From assembly GCF_018070345.1 (NCBI RefSeq), contig NZ_JAGPXX010000003.1, forward strand, positions 1 through 64,000: DNA of 64,000 bases, in the 5' to 3' direction. The DNA comes from Streptomyces sp. F63 (lineage in GTDB: Bacteria; Actinomycetota; Actinomycetes; Streptomycetales; Streptomycetaceae). Positions 1 through 10,145 of the stretch are shown here, piece after piece (positions within the stretch are counted from its first letter, which is position 1; every line of letters starts with the position of its first letter). The position numbers were made by a program, and so were the translations under genes. The notes beneath the pieces are model-generated. The model had not been told where the DNA came from, searched no databases, and saw nothing but the letters and a program-made list of their open reading frames with translations.

Positions 1-61
1 GTCTGACCCGGTGGACCGGTTCGACCGGTTCGACCGGTTCGACCGGTCCACCGGGTCAGAC
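1..61. terminator. Long inverted repeat at the end of the nitroreductase gene
   Basis: Positions 1-20 and 42-61 are exact reverse complements. The loop between them is built from 9-bp repeats (GACCGGTTC). The right arm includes the stop codon of the nitroreductase gene, which reads leftward into the hairpin. This fits an intrinsic terminator without a U-tract, the common Streptomyces type. The window edge hides the neighbour on the left. Confidence 0.6.
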
Positions 62-652
62 CGTCGTGACGACCTCGTCGTAGGACAGGCGCGGCAGCCG
101 CTCGGGGGACCAGGCGTTCTCGGCGGGCCGGCCGATGTTGACCACGGTCAGCACCTCGTGGTCGCCCTCGGGGAAGAACTCCTTGTTGATCCCGGCGGCG
201 TCGTAGCCCGTCATCGGGCCGGCGGCCAGGCCGGCGGCGCGGACGCCGAGGATGAAGTAGCCCGCCTGGAGTGTGGCGTTGAAGGAGCCGACCCGCTCGC
301 GCACCGGGCGCTCCGCGAAGAAGGTGTCCTTGAGGTCCGGCGCGAACGGCATCAGCCGCGGCAGCTCCTCGTGGAACTCGTGGTCCACGGCGAGGATCGC
401 GGTCAGCGGGGCGGCGGCGGTCTTCGCCCGGTTGCCCTCCATCAGGTGCCCCACCAGGCGCTGCCGCGCCTCGGGGGAGCGGACCAGCACGACGCGCAGG
501 GGCTGCTGGTTGAAGGCGGTGGGCGCGTACTTGACCAGGTCGTGGATGGCCCGGGTCTGCTCCTCGGTCACCGGCTCGTCGGTGAAGGCGTTGGCGGTAC
601 GGGCCTCGCGGAACAGCAGGTCCTGGGCGGCGGCATCGAGGGCGAGAGTCAT
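56..652 (-). CDS. Nitroreductase family protein, malonic semialdehyde reductase (RutE/HadB)-like
   Basis: A 198-aa flavoprotein of the nitroreductase superfamily. The run KYAPTAFNQQPLRVVLVR near residue 40 is the usual FMN-contacting region, and the AAGLAAGPMTGYDAAGIN region near residue 150 is typical of the RutE/YdfG-like branch, which reduces malonic semialdehyde or related carbonyl and nitro compounds with NAD(P)H. I chose the ATG at 652 (MTLALDAAAQ) because the longer reading frame to 718 starts with a low-complexity stretch unlike the family. The gene is monocistronic and ends in a strong hairpin. An imperfect palindrome about 55 bp upstream suggests control by a MarR-type repressor. 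The substrate is not known from sequence. Confidence 0.88.
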   Translation of the reverse strand: MTLALDAAAQDLLFREARTANAFTDEPVTEEQTRAIHDLVKYAPTAFNQQPLRVVLVRSPEARQRLVGHLMEGNRAKTAAAPLTAILAVDHEFHEELPRLMPFAPDLKDTFFAERPVRERVGSFNATLQAGYFILGVRAAGLAAGPMTGYDAAGINKEFFPEGDHEVLTVVNIGRPAENAWSPERLPRLSYDEVVTTV

Positions 653-1018
653 GAGTGAACACCTTGTCTCGGGGGGTGTGCGGGGGGTCCCGCACCGGAC
701 AGAGTGTTTAACGTTCAACTAAAACCCTCTATGCCGTCCTGGGATGTGACTCCGGCCACAGTGTCCGCCAGGGGGTGGGCGGGCGGTGGGCGGGTCGGTG
801 GCCGGTCGGCGCCCCGGCCCGTAAGCGGAGGGCGGAGGGCGGAGGGCGGGGAGGAACGTGCCGGAAGGGCCCGCGGGACGGCCGGGACTCCGGGGCTCGC
901 GGGACAGCCCTCGCGGATACCGCGGGGAGGCCGGCACGCCCGAGGAGCCCCGCACGCGGCGGGCCGGGGACTGCCGGCCCCGGGAGGGCGGCCGGTGTGC
1001 GCCACCGGACCGCCCGGC
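653..1018. other. Intergenic region between nitroreductase and xseB
   Basis: It holds the nitroreductase promoter and operator side (653-720) and then about 300 bp of very GC-rich sequence. No reading frame there has convincing protein character, and I see no RNA gene. Confidence 0.5.
706..719. promoter_or_regulatory. Putative MarR-type operator upstream of the nitroreductase gene
   Basis: GTTTAACGTTCAAC is a near-perfect palindrome centred on AACGTT (12 of 14 bases symmetric) in otherwise GC-rich DNA. It resembles the TTGAA-N-TTCAA type sites of MarR-family repressors, which often control nitroreductases and oxidoreductases. No regulator gene lies next to it in the window. Confidence 0.4.
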
Positions 1019-1291
1019 TCAGTCCCCGGAGCCGCGTCCTCCGCCGCCCGGGGCCCCGGCGCCGTCCTCCGAGGACTCGGCCAGCGCCGCGTCCAGGCGC
1101 GCCCGGGCGCCGTCCAGCCAGCGGCGGCAGATCTTCGAGAGCTCCTCGCCGCGCTCCCACAGGGCGAGGGACTCCTCCAGCGTCGTGCCGCCCGCCTCCA
1201 GCCGGCGTACGACATCGATCAGTTCGTCCCGCGCCTGCTCATAGCCCAGCGCGTCATCGGGCGCGGCCGCCCCGGTCCCGGTCTCCGTCAT
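1019..1291 (-). CDS. xseB: Exodeoxyribonuclease VII small subunit
   Basis: A 90-aa acidic protein with the XseB signature: the helical segment YEQARDELIDVVRRLEAGG, followed by TLEESLALWERGEEL and a C-terminal helix. Exonuclease VII is a heteromer of one XseA with several XseB subunits that degrades single-stranded DNA to acid-insoluble oligonucleotides in either direction. The last 18 residues are Gly/Ser-rich, as in other actinobacterial XseB. The gene follows xseA by 68 bp on the same strand, the usual order in Streptomyces. Confidence 0.95.
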   Translation of the reverse strand: MTETGTGAAAPDDALGYEQARDELIDVVRRLEAGGTTLEESLALWERGEELSKICRRWLDGARARLDAALAESSEDGAGAPGGGGRGSGD

Positions 1292-1359
1292 GCGGTCAGC
1301 CTACGGTCCGCCGCCGACAGCGAGGGCCGGCGCCATGACGGGGCCCGCTCCGCGCGCCC

Positions 1360-2649
1360 TCACGCCGGGCCGTCCCCGCCGCCGTCCCCCGCGGCCGGCC
1401 CGGTGGCCGCTGCCGCAGTCCCGTCGGGACCGGCGCCGTTTCCGCCGGCCGCCACGACCGTCAGCTCCCCCTCGGCCACCCTGGCCCGCAGCCGCTCGCC
1501 TTCCGGAACCTCGCGCGCCGCCCGCACCACCGAGCCGTCCGGCCGCTGCAGCACCGCGTAACCCCGCTCCAGCGTGGCCGCGGGCGAGAGCGCGACAACC
1601 CGTGCCCGGGTGTGCGCCAGCTCGGAGTCGGCCCGGTCCAGCAGATGACCCAGAGTGCGGCGGCCGCGGTCGCACAGCGCCGTGATCTGCTCCTCGCGCT
1701 CCTCCACCATCCGGTGGGGCCGCTCCATGCAGGGCCGGGCGCGGGCCGCCGCCAGGCCGCGCTCCTCACGGTCGAGCAGACCGCTCACCGCGCGCAGCGC
1801 CCGCTCCCGCACCTGCTGGATGCGGTGGAGCTCCTCGCCGACGTCCGGCACCACCTGCTTCGCCGCGTCGGTCGGGGTGGACGCGCGCAGATCGGCGACC
1901 AGGTCCAGCAGCGGGGTGTCCGGCTCGTGCCCGATCGCCGAGACGACGGGGGTGCGGCACGCGGCCACCGCCCGCACCAGCTGTTCGTCCGAGAAGGGCA
2001 GCAGGTCCTCGACGCTGCCGCCGCCCCGGGCCACGACGATCACGTCCACCTCCGGATGGGCGTCCAGCTCCCGCACCGCCTCGACGACCTGCGACACGGC
2101 ATGCACCCCCTGCACCGCGACATTCCGCACCTCGAAGCGGACGGCGGGCCAGCGCAGCCGGGCGTTCTCCAGGACGTCCCGCTCGGCCGCCGAGGCGCGT
2201 CCGCACACCAGCCCTATGAGCTGCGGAAGGAACGGCAGGGGGCGCTTGCGCTCCGCCGCGAACAGCCCTTCCGCGGCCAGGGACTTCTTGAGCCGCTCCA
2301 GCCGGGCCAGCAGCTCACCGACCCCGACGGGCCTGATCTCCGCCGCGCGCAGGGAGAGCTGGCCGCGCGGGGCGTACCACTCCGGCTTGGCCTGCACCAC
2401 GATCCGGGCGCCCTCGGAGACCACGTCCGCGACCCGGTCGAAGACCGAGCGGAAACACGTGACGCTCAGGGAGATGTCGTACGACGGGTCGCGCAGGGTC
2501 AGGAAGACCACGCCCGCCCCGGGGCGCCGCGACAACTGCGTGATCTGCCCCTCCACCCAGACGGCGCCGAGCCGGTCGATCCAGCCGCCGATGAGCCGCG
2601 ACACCTCTCCGACGGGGATCGGCGTCTCGGCCGAGGTGTTGAGTGCCAT
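1360..2649 (-). CDS. xseA: Exodeoxyribonuclease VII large subunit
   Basis: A 429-aa XseA of normal length. An N-terminal OB-fold (about residues 10-110, with the W-V-E-G-Q-I motif) is followed by the catalytic domain containing [18 protein letters not shown] and [19 protein letters not shown] (about 200-260). A long coiled-coil region that binds XseB follows, and then a conserved C-terminal strand ([15 protein letters not shown]). It acts in the cytoplasm in mismatch and repair processing. The ATG at 2649 is preceded by CTAGCCTCCTC in plus-strand view, giving a GAGGAGG ribosome site. It is co-directional with xseB and divergent from ispH. Confidence 0.97.
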   Translation of the reverse strand: MALNTSAETPIPVGEVSRLIGGWIDRLGAVWVEGQITQLSRRPGAGVVFLTLRDPSYDISLSVTCFRSVFDRVADVVSEGARIVVQAKPEWYAPRGQLSLRAAEIRPVGVGELLARLERLKKSLAAEGLFAAERKRPLPFLPQLIGLVCGRASAAERDVLENARLRWPAVRFEVRNVAVQGVHAVSQVVEAVRELDAHPEVDVIVVARGGGSVEDLLPFSDEQLVRAVAACRTPVVSAIGHEPDTPLLDLVADLRASTPTDAAKQVVPDVGEELHRIQQVRERALRAVSGLLDREERGLAAARARPCMERPHRMVEEREEQITALCDRGRRTLGHLLDRADSELAHTRARVVALSPAATLERGYAVLQRPDGSVVRAAREVPEGERLRARVAEGELTVVAAGGNGAGPDGTAAAATGPAAGDGGGDGPA

Positions 2650-2765
2650 GGGAGGAGGCTAGCCGGGCCTGCCGACAACGCGGCCCGCCGGCCGGGCCGG
2701 CGGACACGGCGGGGCCCGCCGCCGCCCCGCCAGCCCGGCTCCCGCACCGGCCTTACGATGGCCCC

Positions 2766-3824
2766 ATGACTGCTACGCCCAGCCCGTCGCCCGACGCCGC
2801 CCCGAGCGGAGACGCCCGCCACGGCGGACGCAAACGCGTCCTGCTCGCCGCACCCCGCGGATACTGCGCGGGCGTGGACCGTGCCGTGATCGCCGTCGAG
2901 AAGGCGCTGGAGCAGTACGGCGCACCGGTCTACGTGCGCAAGGAGATCGTCCACAACAAGTTCGTCGTCCGGACGCTGGAGCAGAAGGGCGCCGTCTTCG
3001 TCGAGGAGACGGAGGACGTCCCCGAGGGCTCCATCGTGATCTTCTCGGCGCACGGCGTCGCCCCCGTCGTCCACGAGGAGGCCTCGGCCCGCAAGCTGGC
3101 GACCATCGACGCCACCTGCCCGCTGGTCACCAAGGTCCACAAGGAGGCCGTCCGGTTCGCCAAGGACGACTACGACATCCTCCTCATCGGCCACGAGGGC
3201 CACGAGGAAGTCATCGGCACCAGCGGCGAGGCCCCCGACCACATCACCCTGGTGGACGGGCCGGACGATGTGAAGAACGTCGAGGTCCGCGACCCGTCGA
3301 AGGTCGTCTGGCTCTCCCAGACCACCCTGTCCGTGGACGAGACCATGGAGACGGTCGACGCCCTCAAGGAGCGCTTCCCGCAGCTCATCAGCCCGCCCAG
3401 CGACGACATCTGCTACGCCACGCAGAACCGCCAGACCGCGGTCAAGCAGGTGGCGGCCGACGCCGACCTGGTGCTGGTGGTCGGCTCCAAGAACTCCTCC
3501 AACTCGGTGCGTCTCGTCGAGGTCGCCCTGGGCGCGGGCGCGCGGGACGGACATCTGGTGGACAACGCCGGGGAGATCGACGAGGCCTGGCTGGAGGGTG
3601 TGGACACGGTCGGCATCAGCTCCGGCGCCTCGGTGCCGGACGTGCTCGTCGAGGAGGTCCTCGACTGGCTGGCCGAGCGCGGCTACGCCGATGTCGAGGT
3701 CGTCCAGCCGATGCAGGAGAGCATCACCTTCTCCCTGCCGAAGGAGCTCCGGCGGGACTTGCGCGCGGAGGCCGCGGCCCTGTCGGGCGGAGCCGCCGGC
3801 GGGGCACCGGACGCCCGGGCCTGA
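2766..3824 (+). CDS. ispH: 4-hydroxy-3-methylbut-2-enyl diphosphate reductase
   Basis: A 352-aa IspH (LytB), the last enzyme of the methylerythritol phosphate pathway. It reduces HMBPP to isopentenyl and dimethylallyl diphosphate using a [4Fe-4S] cluster. The three cluster cysteines are present: C34 in RGYCAGV, C118 in DATCPLV and C216 in [10 protein letters not shown]. The conserved FSAHGV and SSNSVRL motifs are also there. I chose the ATG at 2766, because the in-frame extension upstream is low-complexity and overlaps the xseA promoter region. An ispH/xseA divergent pair is the normal Streptomyces arrangement. Confidence 0.97.
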   Translation: MTATPSPSPDAAPSGDARHGGRKRVLLAAPRGYCAGVDRAVIAVEKALEQYGAPVYVRKEIVHNKFVVRTLEQKGAVFVEETEDVPEGSIVIFSAHGVAPVVHEEASARKLATIDATCPLVTKVHKEAVRFAKDDYDILLIGHEGHEEVIGTSGEAPDHITLVDGPDDVKNVEVRDPSKVVWLSQTTLSVDETMETVDALKERFPQLISPPSDDICYATQNRQTAVKQVAADADLVLVVGSKNSSNSVRLVEVALGAGARDGHLVDNAGEIDEAWLEGVDTVGISSGASVPDVLVEEVLDWLAERGYADVEVVQPMQESITFSLPKELRRDLRAEAAALSGGAAGGAPDARA

Positions 3825-3996
3825 GGCCCCGCGCACCGGCACCGCCCCGCCCCGTCCCGGGCCGCCGCCCGGCGTGGCGGGCCGGGGCGGTTCCGCGTTC
3901 CCGTCCGTCCGCCCACCCCCTCTGCCCTCCCGTCCGCCCGCCCTTCCGTACCGAGTGGTCGGCGGAAGGGCCGTGCCAGGGCCTAAGTTGGTGACC

Positions 3997-4800
3997 ATGG
4001 TGGCTACTTCGGGGGCGCAGGCCCCCCAGACATCCGCAGCACCGGCCGGCCGGGTCCTCGGGGTGGACATCGGCGGTTCCGGCATCAAGGGCGCCCCGGT
4101 CGACCTCGAGCGTGGTGACCTCGCGGAGGAGCGGCACAAGGTGCTGACCCCGCGGCCGGCGACACCCGAGGCCGTCGCCGAGTGCGTGGCGGAGGTCGTC
4201 GGGCACTTCGGCTGGACCGGTGCGGTCGGCGTGACCTTCCCCGGCGTCGTCACCGGCGGTGTCACGCGCACGGCCGCGAACGTCGACCCCGGCTGGATCG
4301 GCCGTGACACCCGCGGACTGCTCGCGGACCGGCTGGGCCTGCCGGTGACCGTGCTCAACGACGCGGACGCGGCCGGAGTCGCCGAGATGGCCTTCGGGGC
4401 GGGCCGCGACCGGCACGGCACAGTGATCATGCTGACCCTCGGCACCGGTATCGGCAGCGCCGTCTTCACCGGCGGCCGGCTCGTCCCCAACACCGAGCTG
4501 GGGCACCTGGAGCTGGACGGCCATGACGCGGAGACCCGCGCCGCCAGCCGCGTCAAGGAGGACGAGGACCTGAGCTGGGCGGACTGGGCCCGGCGGCTGG
4601 AGCGCTATCTCGCCCATGTCGAGATGTTGTTCTCGCCGGACTTGTTCATCATCGGTGGCGGGGTGAGCCGCAAGGCCGAGAAGTACCTGCCGCTGATCGA
4701 GGGCGTGCGGGCCGAGACGGTCCCGGCCGGGCTGCGGAACAACGCGGGCATCGTCGGGGCGGCCATGACCGCGGCCCGGAGCCGGGTGCAACAGGACTGA
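3997..4800 (+). CDS. ppgK: Polyphosphate glucokinase (ROK family)
   Basis: A 267-aa ROK-family kinase. It has the nucleotide/phosphate motif [15 protein letters not shown] near the N-terminus, the catalytic region [18 protein letters not shown], the second phosphate motif [10 protein letters not shown] and the C-terminal [14 protein letters not shown]. Strictly polyphosphate-dependent or dual ATP/polyphosphate glucokinases of actinomycetes have this length and layout, and they phosphorylate glucose in the cytoplasm. The start could be the ATG at 3997 or the GTG six bases upstream. It is separated from ispH by about 170 bp. Confidence 0.9.
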   Translation: MVATSGAQAPQTSAAPAGRVLGVDIGGSGIKGAPVDLERGDLAEERHKVLTPRPATPEAVAECVAEVVGHFGWTGAVGVTFPGVVTGGVTRTAANVDPGWIGRDTRGLLADRLGLPVTVLNDADAAGVAEMAFGAGRDRHGTVIMLTLGTGIGSAVFTGGRLVPNTELGHLELDGHDAETRAASRVKEDEDLSWADWARRLERYLAHVEMLFSPDLFIIGGGVSRKAEKYLPLIEGVRAETVPAGLRNNAGIVGAAMTAARSRVQQD

Positions 4801-4808
4801 GCGGAGGT

Positions 4809-4859
4809 CCGGCCACTCGGTACGGCCGGCCACCCGGTACGGCCGGCCACCCGGCCCGG
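4809..4859. repeat. Three tandem 17-bp repeats in a convergent intergenic region
   Basis: The unit CCGGCCACYCGGTACGG occurs at 4809-4825 and 4826-4842, with a diverged third copy at 4843-4859. Each unit can fold with the next (CCGGCC is palindromic). It sits between the convergent ppgK and DUF6542 genes, so a bidirectional terminator role is likely. Confidence 0.55.
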
Positions 4860-4887
4860 GGCGGGGCCGGGGGTCGGCCGGCTGCTG

Positions 4888-5661
4888 TTACGGAGCGGGC
4901 GCGGGGCCGGGGCGGGCGGCGCCGGGGGCCGCGGCCGCGGGAGCGGCGGGAGCCGGGGCGGCGGACCGGCGCGGGTCCGCCGGGCCGGGGTCGGCGGCCG
5001 CTCGCCGGACGGCCCGTGAGGCGAGCAGCACCACCTTCCGCACCGAGACGGTGAGGACGGCCAGCAGCGTTCCCGCGTACAGCCAGAGGGCGTCGAGGGC
5101 CAGGGAGGTCACCAGGTCCACCAGGCGGTCGGCCGGTGACGCGCCCTCGCTGACCGGCACCAGGCCGACGAAGAAGGCGATCGGCATGGCGACCGGCGCG
5201 GCGGTCAGCTCGGTGGGACGCACCCACAGGGCGCAAGCTGCGGCCGCCGCGAGGAACGCGGCCCCGTATCCGGACGGGGAGTGGCCGCCGGGCAGCAGCC
5301 GGTCCGCGGTGCCGACGGCGAGCATCAGCACGATCGCCAGCAGACCGCAGCCGAGACCGGTGAGCCTGGGCCCGGGCATCCGGCGCAGCCACCGGAGTCT
5401 GCGGAGGGCGGCGAGCACCGGGGAGACGGAGCGCGGCCGGCCGGTCCGGTACACGGCCGCGGACTCGCCGTCCGTCCCGGCGTGGGCGGGCCCGGCCCGC
5501 CCGGGGCCGCGGCCGCCGGGCGCGGCGGAACCGCCGGTCCCGCCCTGGGGGTTGGCGAGGGCCTCCCGGGGATCCGCGGGAGGGGTGCCGCGCGTCGGGC
5601 GGGGCAGCGGTGCGGACCGGTGCGGTGTGCGCTCGTTACTGCGCGTACGGGGTTGCTCCAC
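4888..5661 (-). CDS. DUF6542 domain membrane protein
   Basis: About 257 aa from the GTG at 5661 (reading VEQPRTRSNERTP). The first roughly 110 residues are a Pro/Arg/Gly-rich cytoplasmic region. Four hydrophobic segments follow (near LTGLGCGLLAIVLMLAVG, GAAFLAAAAACALWV, APVAMPIAFFVGLV and LWLYAGTLLAVLTV), and then a disordered Ala/Pro-rich tail. This matches the DUF6542 family found next to ychF and ppgK in Streptomyces. Its function is unknown. A longer frame reaches 5718, but the shorter start fits relatives better. Confidence 0.8.
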   Translation of the reverse strand: MEQPRTRSNERTPHRSAPLPRPTRGTPPADPREALANPQGGTGGSAAPGGRGPGRAGPAHAGTDGESAAVYRTGRPRSVSPVLAALRRLRWLRRMPGPRLTGLGCGLLAIVLMLAVGTADRLLPGGHSPSGYGAAFLAAAAACALWVRPTELTAAPVAMPIAFFVGLVPVSEGASPADRLVDLVTSLALDALWLYAGTLLAVLTVSVRKVVLLASRAVRRAAADPGPADPRRSAAPAPAAPAAAAPGAARPGPAPAP

Positions 5662-5842
5662 GCGACCAACGTAGGTCCCGGACGGGGCGGAATGTGGCGT
5701 GGGACACGCGGCCGCCACCGTCTCGGTCGTATTTTCAGCCGATCATCCGCCCGGACGGAGCCGGATGGGCCGCCCCGTAGACTTGGAGGCCCGGTCCCGC
5801 TCCGGGACCCCAGTCCGCACCCTCGCTCCGGGAAGTCGCCAC

Positions 5843-6912
<1,070 letters not shown>

Positions 6913-6931
<19 letters not shown>

Positions 6932-7197
6932 TTGACTCCCGTAACTGCCCCCTGGTCTGCATATGCGCAGGTCAGGGGGCGGTTCGCTGCTCGGATTCAT
7001 TCGTTGCGGCGGAACGTTCAGGGTCTGTGATCGGGAGATGGGGCGCAGCGTTTTTGCAGGTCAGGGAAACTGCTGGATGGTAGTTGAAGCCGGGCGGGGT
7101 TTCCGGCTGCTGGATCCTGGCTGGATCGCGATCATGCTTCCGGAGTTTTCGCAGGTCGTCGCGGTGTGGTTGTTGTTTCGCCAGGTGTACGACGGGT
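6913..7197. repeat. Repeat copy 1: ychF-end core plus flanking element
   Basis: Begins with the ychF 3' core GTTCCGCTTCAACGTGTAG (6913-6931). A hairpin follows (GCCCCCTG 6947-6954, CAGGGGGC 6973-6980), then a stretch about 80% identical to 8864-9018 that includes the GGCTGGATC doublet at 7105-7127. It ends with a segment like that at 10105-10145 (CGCAGGTCGTCGCGGTGTGG). No gene is present between ychF and the ATPase, so this repeat fills the 350-bp gap. Confidence 0.75.
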
Positions 7198-7211
7198 AAC
7201 TCATCCAGGTT

Positions 7212-7244
7212 ACTAACGCGAATGAAACTAACCTCGGTGTTAGT
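7212..7244 (+). promoter_or_regulatory. Putative promoter and operator of the AAA ATPase gene
   Basis: An AT-rich stretch 40 bp upstream of the ATPase start contains ACTAAC at 7212-7217 and a perfect inverted pair ACTAAC (7227-7232) / GTTAGT (7239-7244) with a 6-bp spacer. Three copies of a 6-mer in 33 bp of low-GC sequence suggest a bound operator overlapping the promoter. The binding protein is unknown. Confidence 0.4.
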
Positions 7245-7281
7245 ATCTGTGCTCCTGTGGCGTTACGGACCGGAGGCGTTG

Positions 7282-8700
7282 ATGGTCGATTTCGTGGGGC
7301 GTGGTCAGGAACTCGCGACGCTTGAGCGTGAGTTGGGCAAGGTCGCCGCCGCCGTGGGAAGCCAGCGGCCCGGCCGGTGCCTGATGCTGCGGGGGCGTCG
7401 GCGTGTGGGGAAGTCGCGGCTGGTGGAGACGTTCGTGGAGCGGTGCGGGGCGCCGTATCTGTACTACGCGGCTACGGGGGCCTCGCCGCGGGAAGACCTT
7501 GCGCGGCTGGCACGGGATGCGCAGGCGTCGACGCTGCCGCTGGCGTCCGTGGTGGCCTCGGCCCGCCCGGACACGTGGGATGCCGCTTTCGACGTGCTCG
7601 CCGCGGTGCTGCCGCACGACCGGCCCAGTGTGCTGGTCATGGACGAGGTGCCGTATCTGATGGACGAGGCGGCGGCATTCGAGGGGATGCTGCAGCGCGC
7701 TTGGGACCGGGTGCTGGAGGCCAAGCCGGTTTTGTTGGTCCTCATCGGCTCGGATCTCTCGATGATGGAGGCGCTCGACAGCTATGGCCGACCCTTCCAT
7801 CAGCGCGGGCGCGAGATGGTGCTCGGCCCGCTGAACCCGGCCGAGGTCGGGGCCATGCTCGGGCTGGACGCCGCGGAGGCCTTCGACGCCGCACTGGTCA
7901 CCGGCGGGCTGCCGCTGGTGTGCGCGGAGTGGCCGCACGGCGCCGGGGTGTGGGACTTCCTCGCCGCCGCTCTGGCCGACCCGGTCTCAGCGTTGCTCGT
8001 CTCCGCCGAGAGATCACTCGCCGCTGAGTTCCCGCCGCAGGCGCAGGCCCGCATGGTGCTTTCCGCCGTCGGCAGCGGCGAGCGGACGTTCTCCAACATC
8101 GGCCGGGCAGCGGGCGGGATCGGAGCCGCCCCGCTCAATCGCTCGCTCGCCCTGCTCACCCATAAGCGGGTGGTCGCGGGCGAACTGCCCGTCTCGCTGC
8201 GTCCGTCCAAGGACCGCCGTTACCGCGTGGCCGACTCCTACCTGCGCTTCTGGCTTCGGTATCTGGGGCCGGCGCTGGACGAGATCGAGCGTGGCCGCGG
8301 TGACCTCACCCTGGAGCGGATCCAGCGCGATTGGACCAGTTGGCGCGGGCGTGCCGTGGAGCCGCTGGTCCGTGAGGCGCTGTCGCGGGTCCTGCCCGAC
8401 GACGCACTGCCGTCCGCTCCTGTGATCGGCGGCTACTGGACGCGCACCAATGACGTTGAAATCGATCTCGTGGGGGCGGACCGGGGGCCGGTGGCCAAAG
8501 AGCTGCGATTCGTCGGCTCGGTCAAATGGCTGGAGAGTTCCCCCTTCGACCGCCATGACCTCGCCGCACTGCACGTCCACCGCGCGGTGCTCACCGACCA
8601 GCCGCTCCCGGTCGTCGCCGTCTCGCGTTCCGGGACCGACTGCGCCGGGCTGGACGCCGCCTACGGACCGGCGGACCTGCTGGCAGCCTGGCGGGTGTGA
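7282..8700 (+). CDS. ATP-binding protein, archaeal-type AAA ATPase with DUF234-like C-terminus
   Basis: A 472-aa STAND-like AAA protein. The N-terminal ATPase domain has Walker A GRRRVGKSRL near residue 40 and Walker B SVLVMDEVPYLMDE near 120. A lid region and winged-helix segment follow (SNIGRAAGGIGAAPLNRSL). The C-terminal 120 residues resemble the DUF234 module (RYRVADSYLRFWLRYL, then a PD-(D/E)XK-like segment with NDVEIDLVG...AKELRFVGSVKW). Such proteins are often carried by mobile elements, and their role is not established. The ATG at 7282 has a GGAGG site and its own AT-rich promoter. It is a single gene framed by two copies of the ychF-end repeat, which indicates cargo of an integrated element. 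Confidence 0.8.
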   Translation: MVDFVGRGQELATLERELGKVAAAVGSQRPGRCLMLRGRRRVGKSRLVETFVERCGAPYLYYAATGASPREDLARLARDAQASTLPLASVVASARPDTWDAAFDVLAAVLPHDRPSVLVMDEVPYLMDEAAAFEGMLQRAWDRVLEAKPVLLVLIGSDLSMMEALDSYGRPFHQRGREMVLGPLNPAEVGAMLGLDAAEAFDAALVTGGLPLVCAEWPHGAGVWDFLAAALADPVSALLVSAERSLAAEFPPQAQARMVLSAVGSGERTFSNIGRAAGGIGAAPLNRSLALLTHKRVVAGELPVSLRPSKDRRYRVADSYLRFWLRYLGPALDEIERGRGDLTLERIQRDWTSWRGRAVEPLVREALSRVLPDDALPSAPVIGGYWTRTNDVEIDLVGADRGPVAKELRFVGSVKWLESSPFDRHDLAALHVHRAVLTDQPLPVVAVSRSGTDCAGLDAAYGPADLLAAWRV

Positions 8701-8726
8701 CGCACTGCGTTCTGCCATGGGGCGGC

Positions 8727-9020
8727 GGTGGCTGGATCCTCGCTGGATCGTGTTCGCGCACGTGATGTCCCAGCAGGTCACAGCCGAGCCGTGGATGTTC
8801 CGCTTCACCGTGCAGTTGTGTCCGGGACCGCCCCCTGATCTGCATATGCCCGGGTCAGGGGGCGGTTCTCTGCTCGGATCCGTTCGTTGCGGCGGAACGT
8901 TCAGGGCTGAGACCGGAAGCTGCGATGCGATGTTTTTGCAGGTCAGGGCTCTGCTGGGTGGTAGTTGAATCCGGGCGGGGTTTCCGGCTGCTGGATCCTG
9001 GCTGGCTCACGATCGCGACT
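8727..9020. repeat. Repeat copy 2 between the ATPase and Uma2 genes
   Basis: This starts with a GGCTGGATC doublet (8730-8750) and continues with a degenerate ychF-end core (GTTCCGCTTCACCGTGCAG, 8797-8815; 17 of 19 bases). A hairpin follows (GCCCCCTGA 8830-8838, TCAGGGGGC 8855-8863). The remaining roughly 150 bp align with copy 1 and include TTTTTGCAGGTCAGGG and a second GGCTGGATCC element near 8990. Confidence 0.75.
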
Positions 9021-9029
9021 CGTGGACCG

Positions 9030-9121
9030 TGGAGCGGGGACGTCAGCTTGGCCAGGATGCGCAGCGCCATGGCGCGGGGGGCTTTCCGAAGCTCGGCCTG
9101 TGCCTCGGGAGCTGAGTTCAT
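9030..9121 (-). pseudogene. Possible RelE/ParE-type toxin fragment
   Basis: On the minus strand this segment reads MNSAPEAQAELRKAPRAMAL and continues RILAKL. That resembles the central helix of RelE/ParE toxins (R-x-L-x-K-x-P-x-x-x-A-x-R-I-L). No complete reading frame surrounds it. The match is short and could be chance. The rest of 9021-9288 shows nothing recognisable except a doubled TTGGCAGCGG near 9155-9175. Confidence 0.25.
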
Positions 9122-9288
9122 CACGTGACAGCCCGCCGGCCCTGCGACGACCTTTTGGCAGCGGTTGGCAGCGGTTGAGACCGGCTCGGTGAACCGCCGG
9201 ATGCGGACCTCATGCGCGGTGGTGAGAGAGGAGGGCGGCCAGGCCGCCCGGCCCTCCCACTCGATCCGGTGCTGACTGGTACCGACTC

Positions 9289-9870
9289 CTAGTGCTTCCG
9301 CGGTGGGGTGAGCCCGTCGAGGTCGAGGCTGATCTCGAAGGGCACAGGGCGCTTGAGAATGCCCCGGAAGATGCCGGCGGGCGCATAGGCGCCAGTCGGT
9401 TCGTCGAGTTCGTAGACGTGGACGACAGGGGTGCCGTTTTCTTCCTCGACGCACCAGTAGTGCGGGATCTTGGCCTCGGCGTACTTGTGCAGCTTCACTG
9501 TGCGGTCACGGTGCGCGGACTCCGGTGAGACGACCTCGACGACGAGCCGGACCTCTTCCGGCGCGTACCACGTGCGGTCCGGGTCGTAGGGGGCGGTCGT
9601 CACGAGCAGATCCGGCTCCGGCCGGTTGCGCTCGTCAAGGCGGATCGTCATCTCCCGCTCGATCTCGAAACCAGCGGGCGCGGCCGCCATGAGCGTGGTG
9701 GTGAGGGACGTGACGAGACGGCTGTGCCAGGACCGCTGGGGCGACATCATGAAGACGAGGGCTCCGTCGATCAGCTCGGTGTGGCGAGGCGCCTCGGGGA
9801 GGCGGTCCAGGTCCTCCGCGAACCAGCCTTCCGCGCGCGGCGGGCGCATCCAGTCGGGTAGTGCGGTCAT
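9289..9870 (-). CDS. Uma2 family endonuclease
   Basis: A 193-aa protein of the Uma2 (DUF820) family with a PD-(D/E)XK restriction-like fold. Visible marks are ELIDGALVFMMSPQRSWH at the N-terminus, the RPEPDLLV strand, VRLVVEVVSPESAHRDRTVK with the catalytic E, and KLHKYAEAKIPHYWCVE. The family is expanded in cyanobacteria and Streptomyces, and its members often sit in or near mobile DNA. Their biological targets are unclear. The gene stands alone between two repeat copies, which supports its being cargo. Confidence 0.88.
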   Translation of the reverse strand: MTALPDWMRPPRAEGWFAEDLDRLPEAPRHTELIDGALVFMMSPQRSWHSRLVTSLTTTLMAAAPAGFEIEREMTIRLDERNRPEPDLLVTTAPYDPDRTWYAPEEVRLVVEVVSPESAHRDRTVKLHKYAEAKIPHYWCVEEENGTPVVHVYELDEPTGAYAPAGIFRGILKRPVPFEISLDLDGLTPPRKH

Positions 9871-9897
9871 GGCTCAACCGTATCGACTCGCCGAGGC

Positions 9898-9990
9898 TTG
9901 GGTCACGAGATCGTCAGGGCCTGTCGACGAGATGAGGCGTTTGCCCGGCGTGCGGGTCGGCGGACCGTGAAGCTCGCCGATCGCGGCCGG
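9898..9990 (+). pseudogene. Decayed 3' end of a VapC (PIN domain) gene
   Basis: The frame reads RDEAFARRAGRRTVKLADRG, closely matching the C-terminus of the VapC remnant at 43606-43809 (RDFEALARHTGQRTVMLTDR). DNA similarity continues past the stop position of the latter (CGATCGCGGCCGGT, then TGCCCTTGG). Only the last 30 or so codons survive, without a start or catalytic acids. The rest of 9871-10395 contains repeat copy 3 and no gene. Confidence 0.5.
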
Positions 9991-10047
9991 TCTCGGCAGT
10001 GCCCTTGGGGTGCGGCATTGGGCTGGGCTGCCCGAACCTGCCGCCAT

Positions 10048-10145
10048 GGGTCTTCCGGCTGCTGGATCCTGGCTGGATTGTGATCACGATCTAGGGGTTT
10101 CCGCAGGTCGTCGCGGTGTGGTCGATGTTCCGCTTCAACGTGTAG
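10048..10145. repeat. Repeat copy 3 ending in an exact ychF-end core
   Basis: This contains the GGCTGGATC doublet (10062-10079), a stretch shared with copy 1 (CGCAGGTCGTCGCGGTGTGG) and then GTTCCGCTTCAACGTGTAG at 10127-10145. That core is identical over 19 bases to the end of ychF. Two more GGCTGGAT doublets follow at 10231-10256 and 10302-10323. Together with copy 1 it brackets the ATPase and Uma2 genes like attL and attR. Confidence 0.7.

Noticed and set aside
1360..4556. Long open frames on the strand opposite xseA, ispH and ppgK (for example 1612-2769 and 2499-4556)
   Set aside because: They mirror real genes in GC-rich DNA, lack ribosome sites and family features, and the opposite strand carries well-known proteins.
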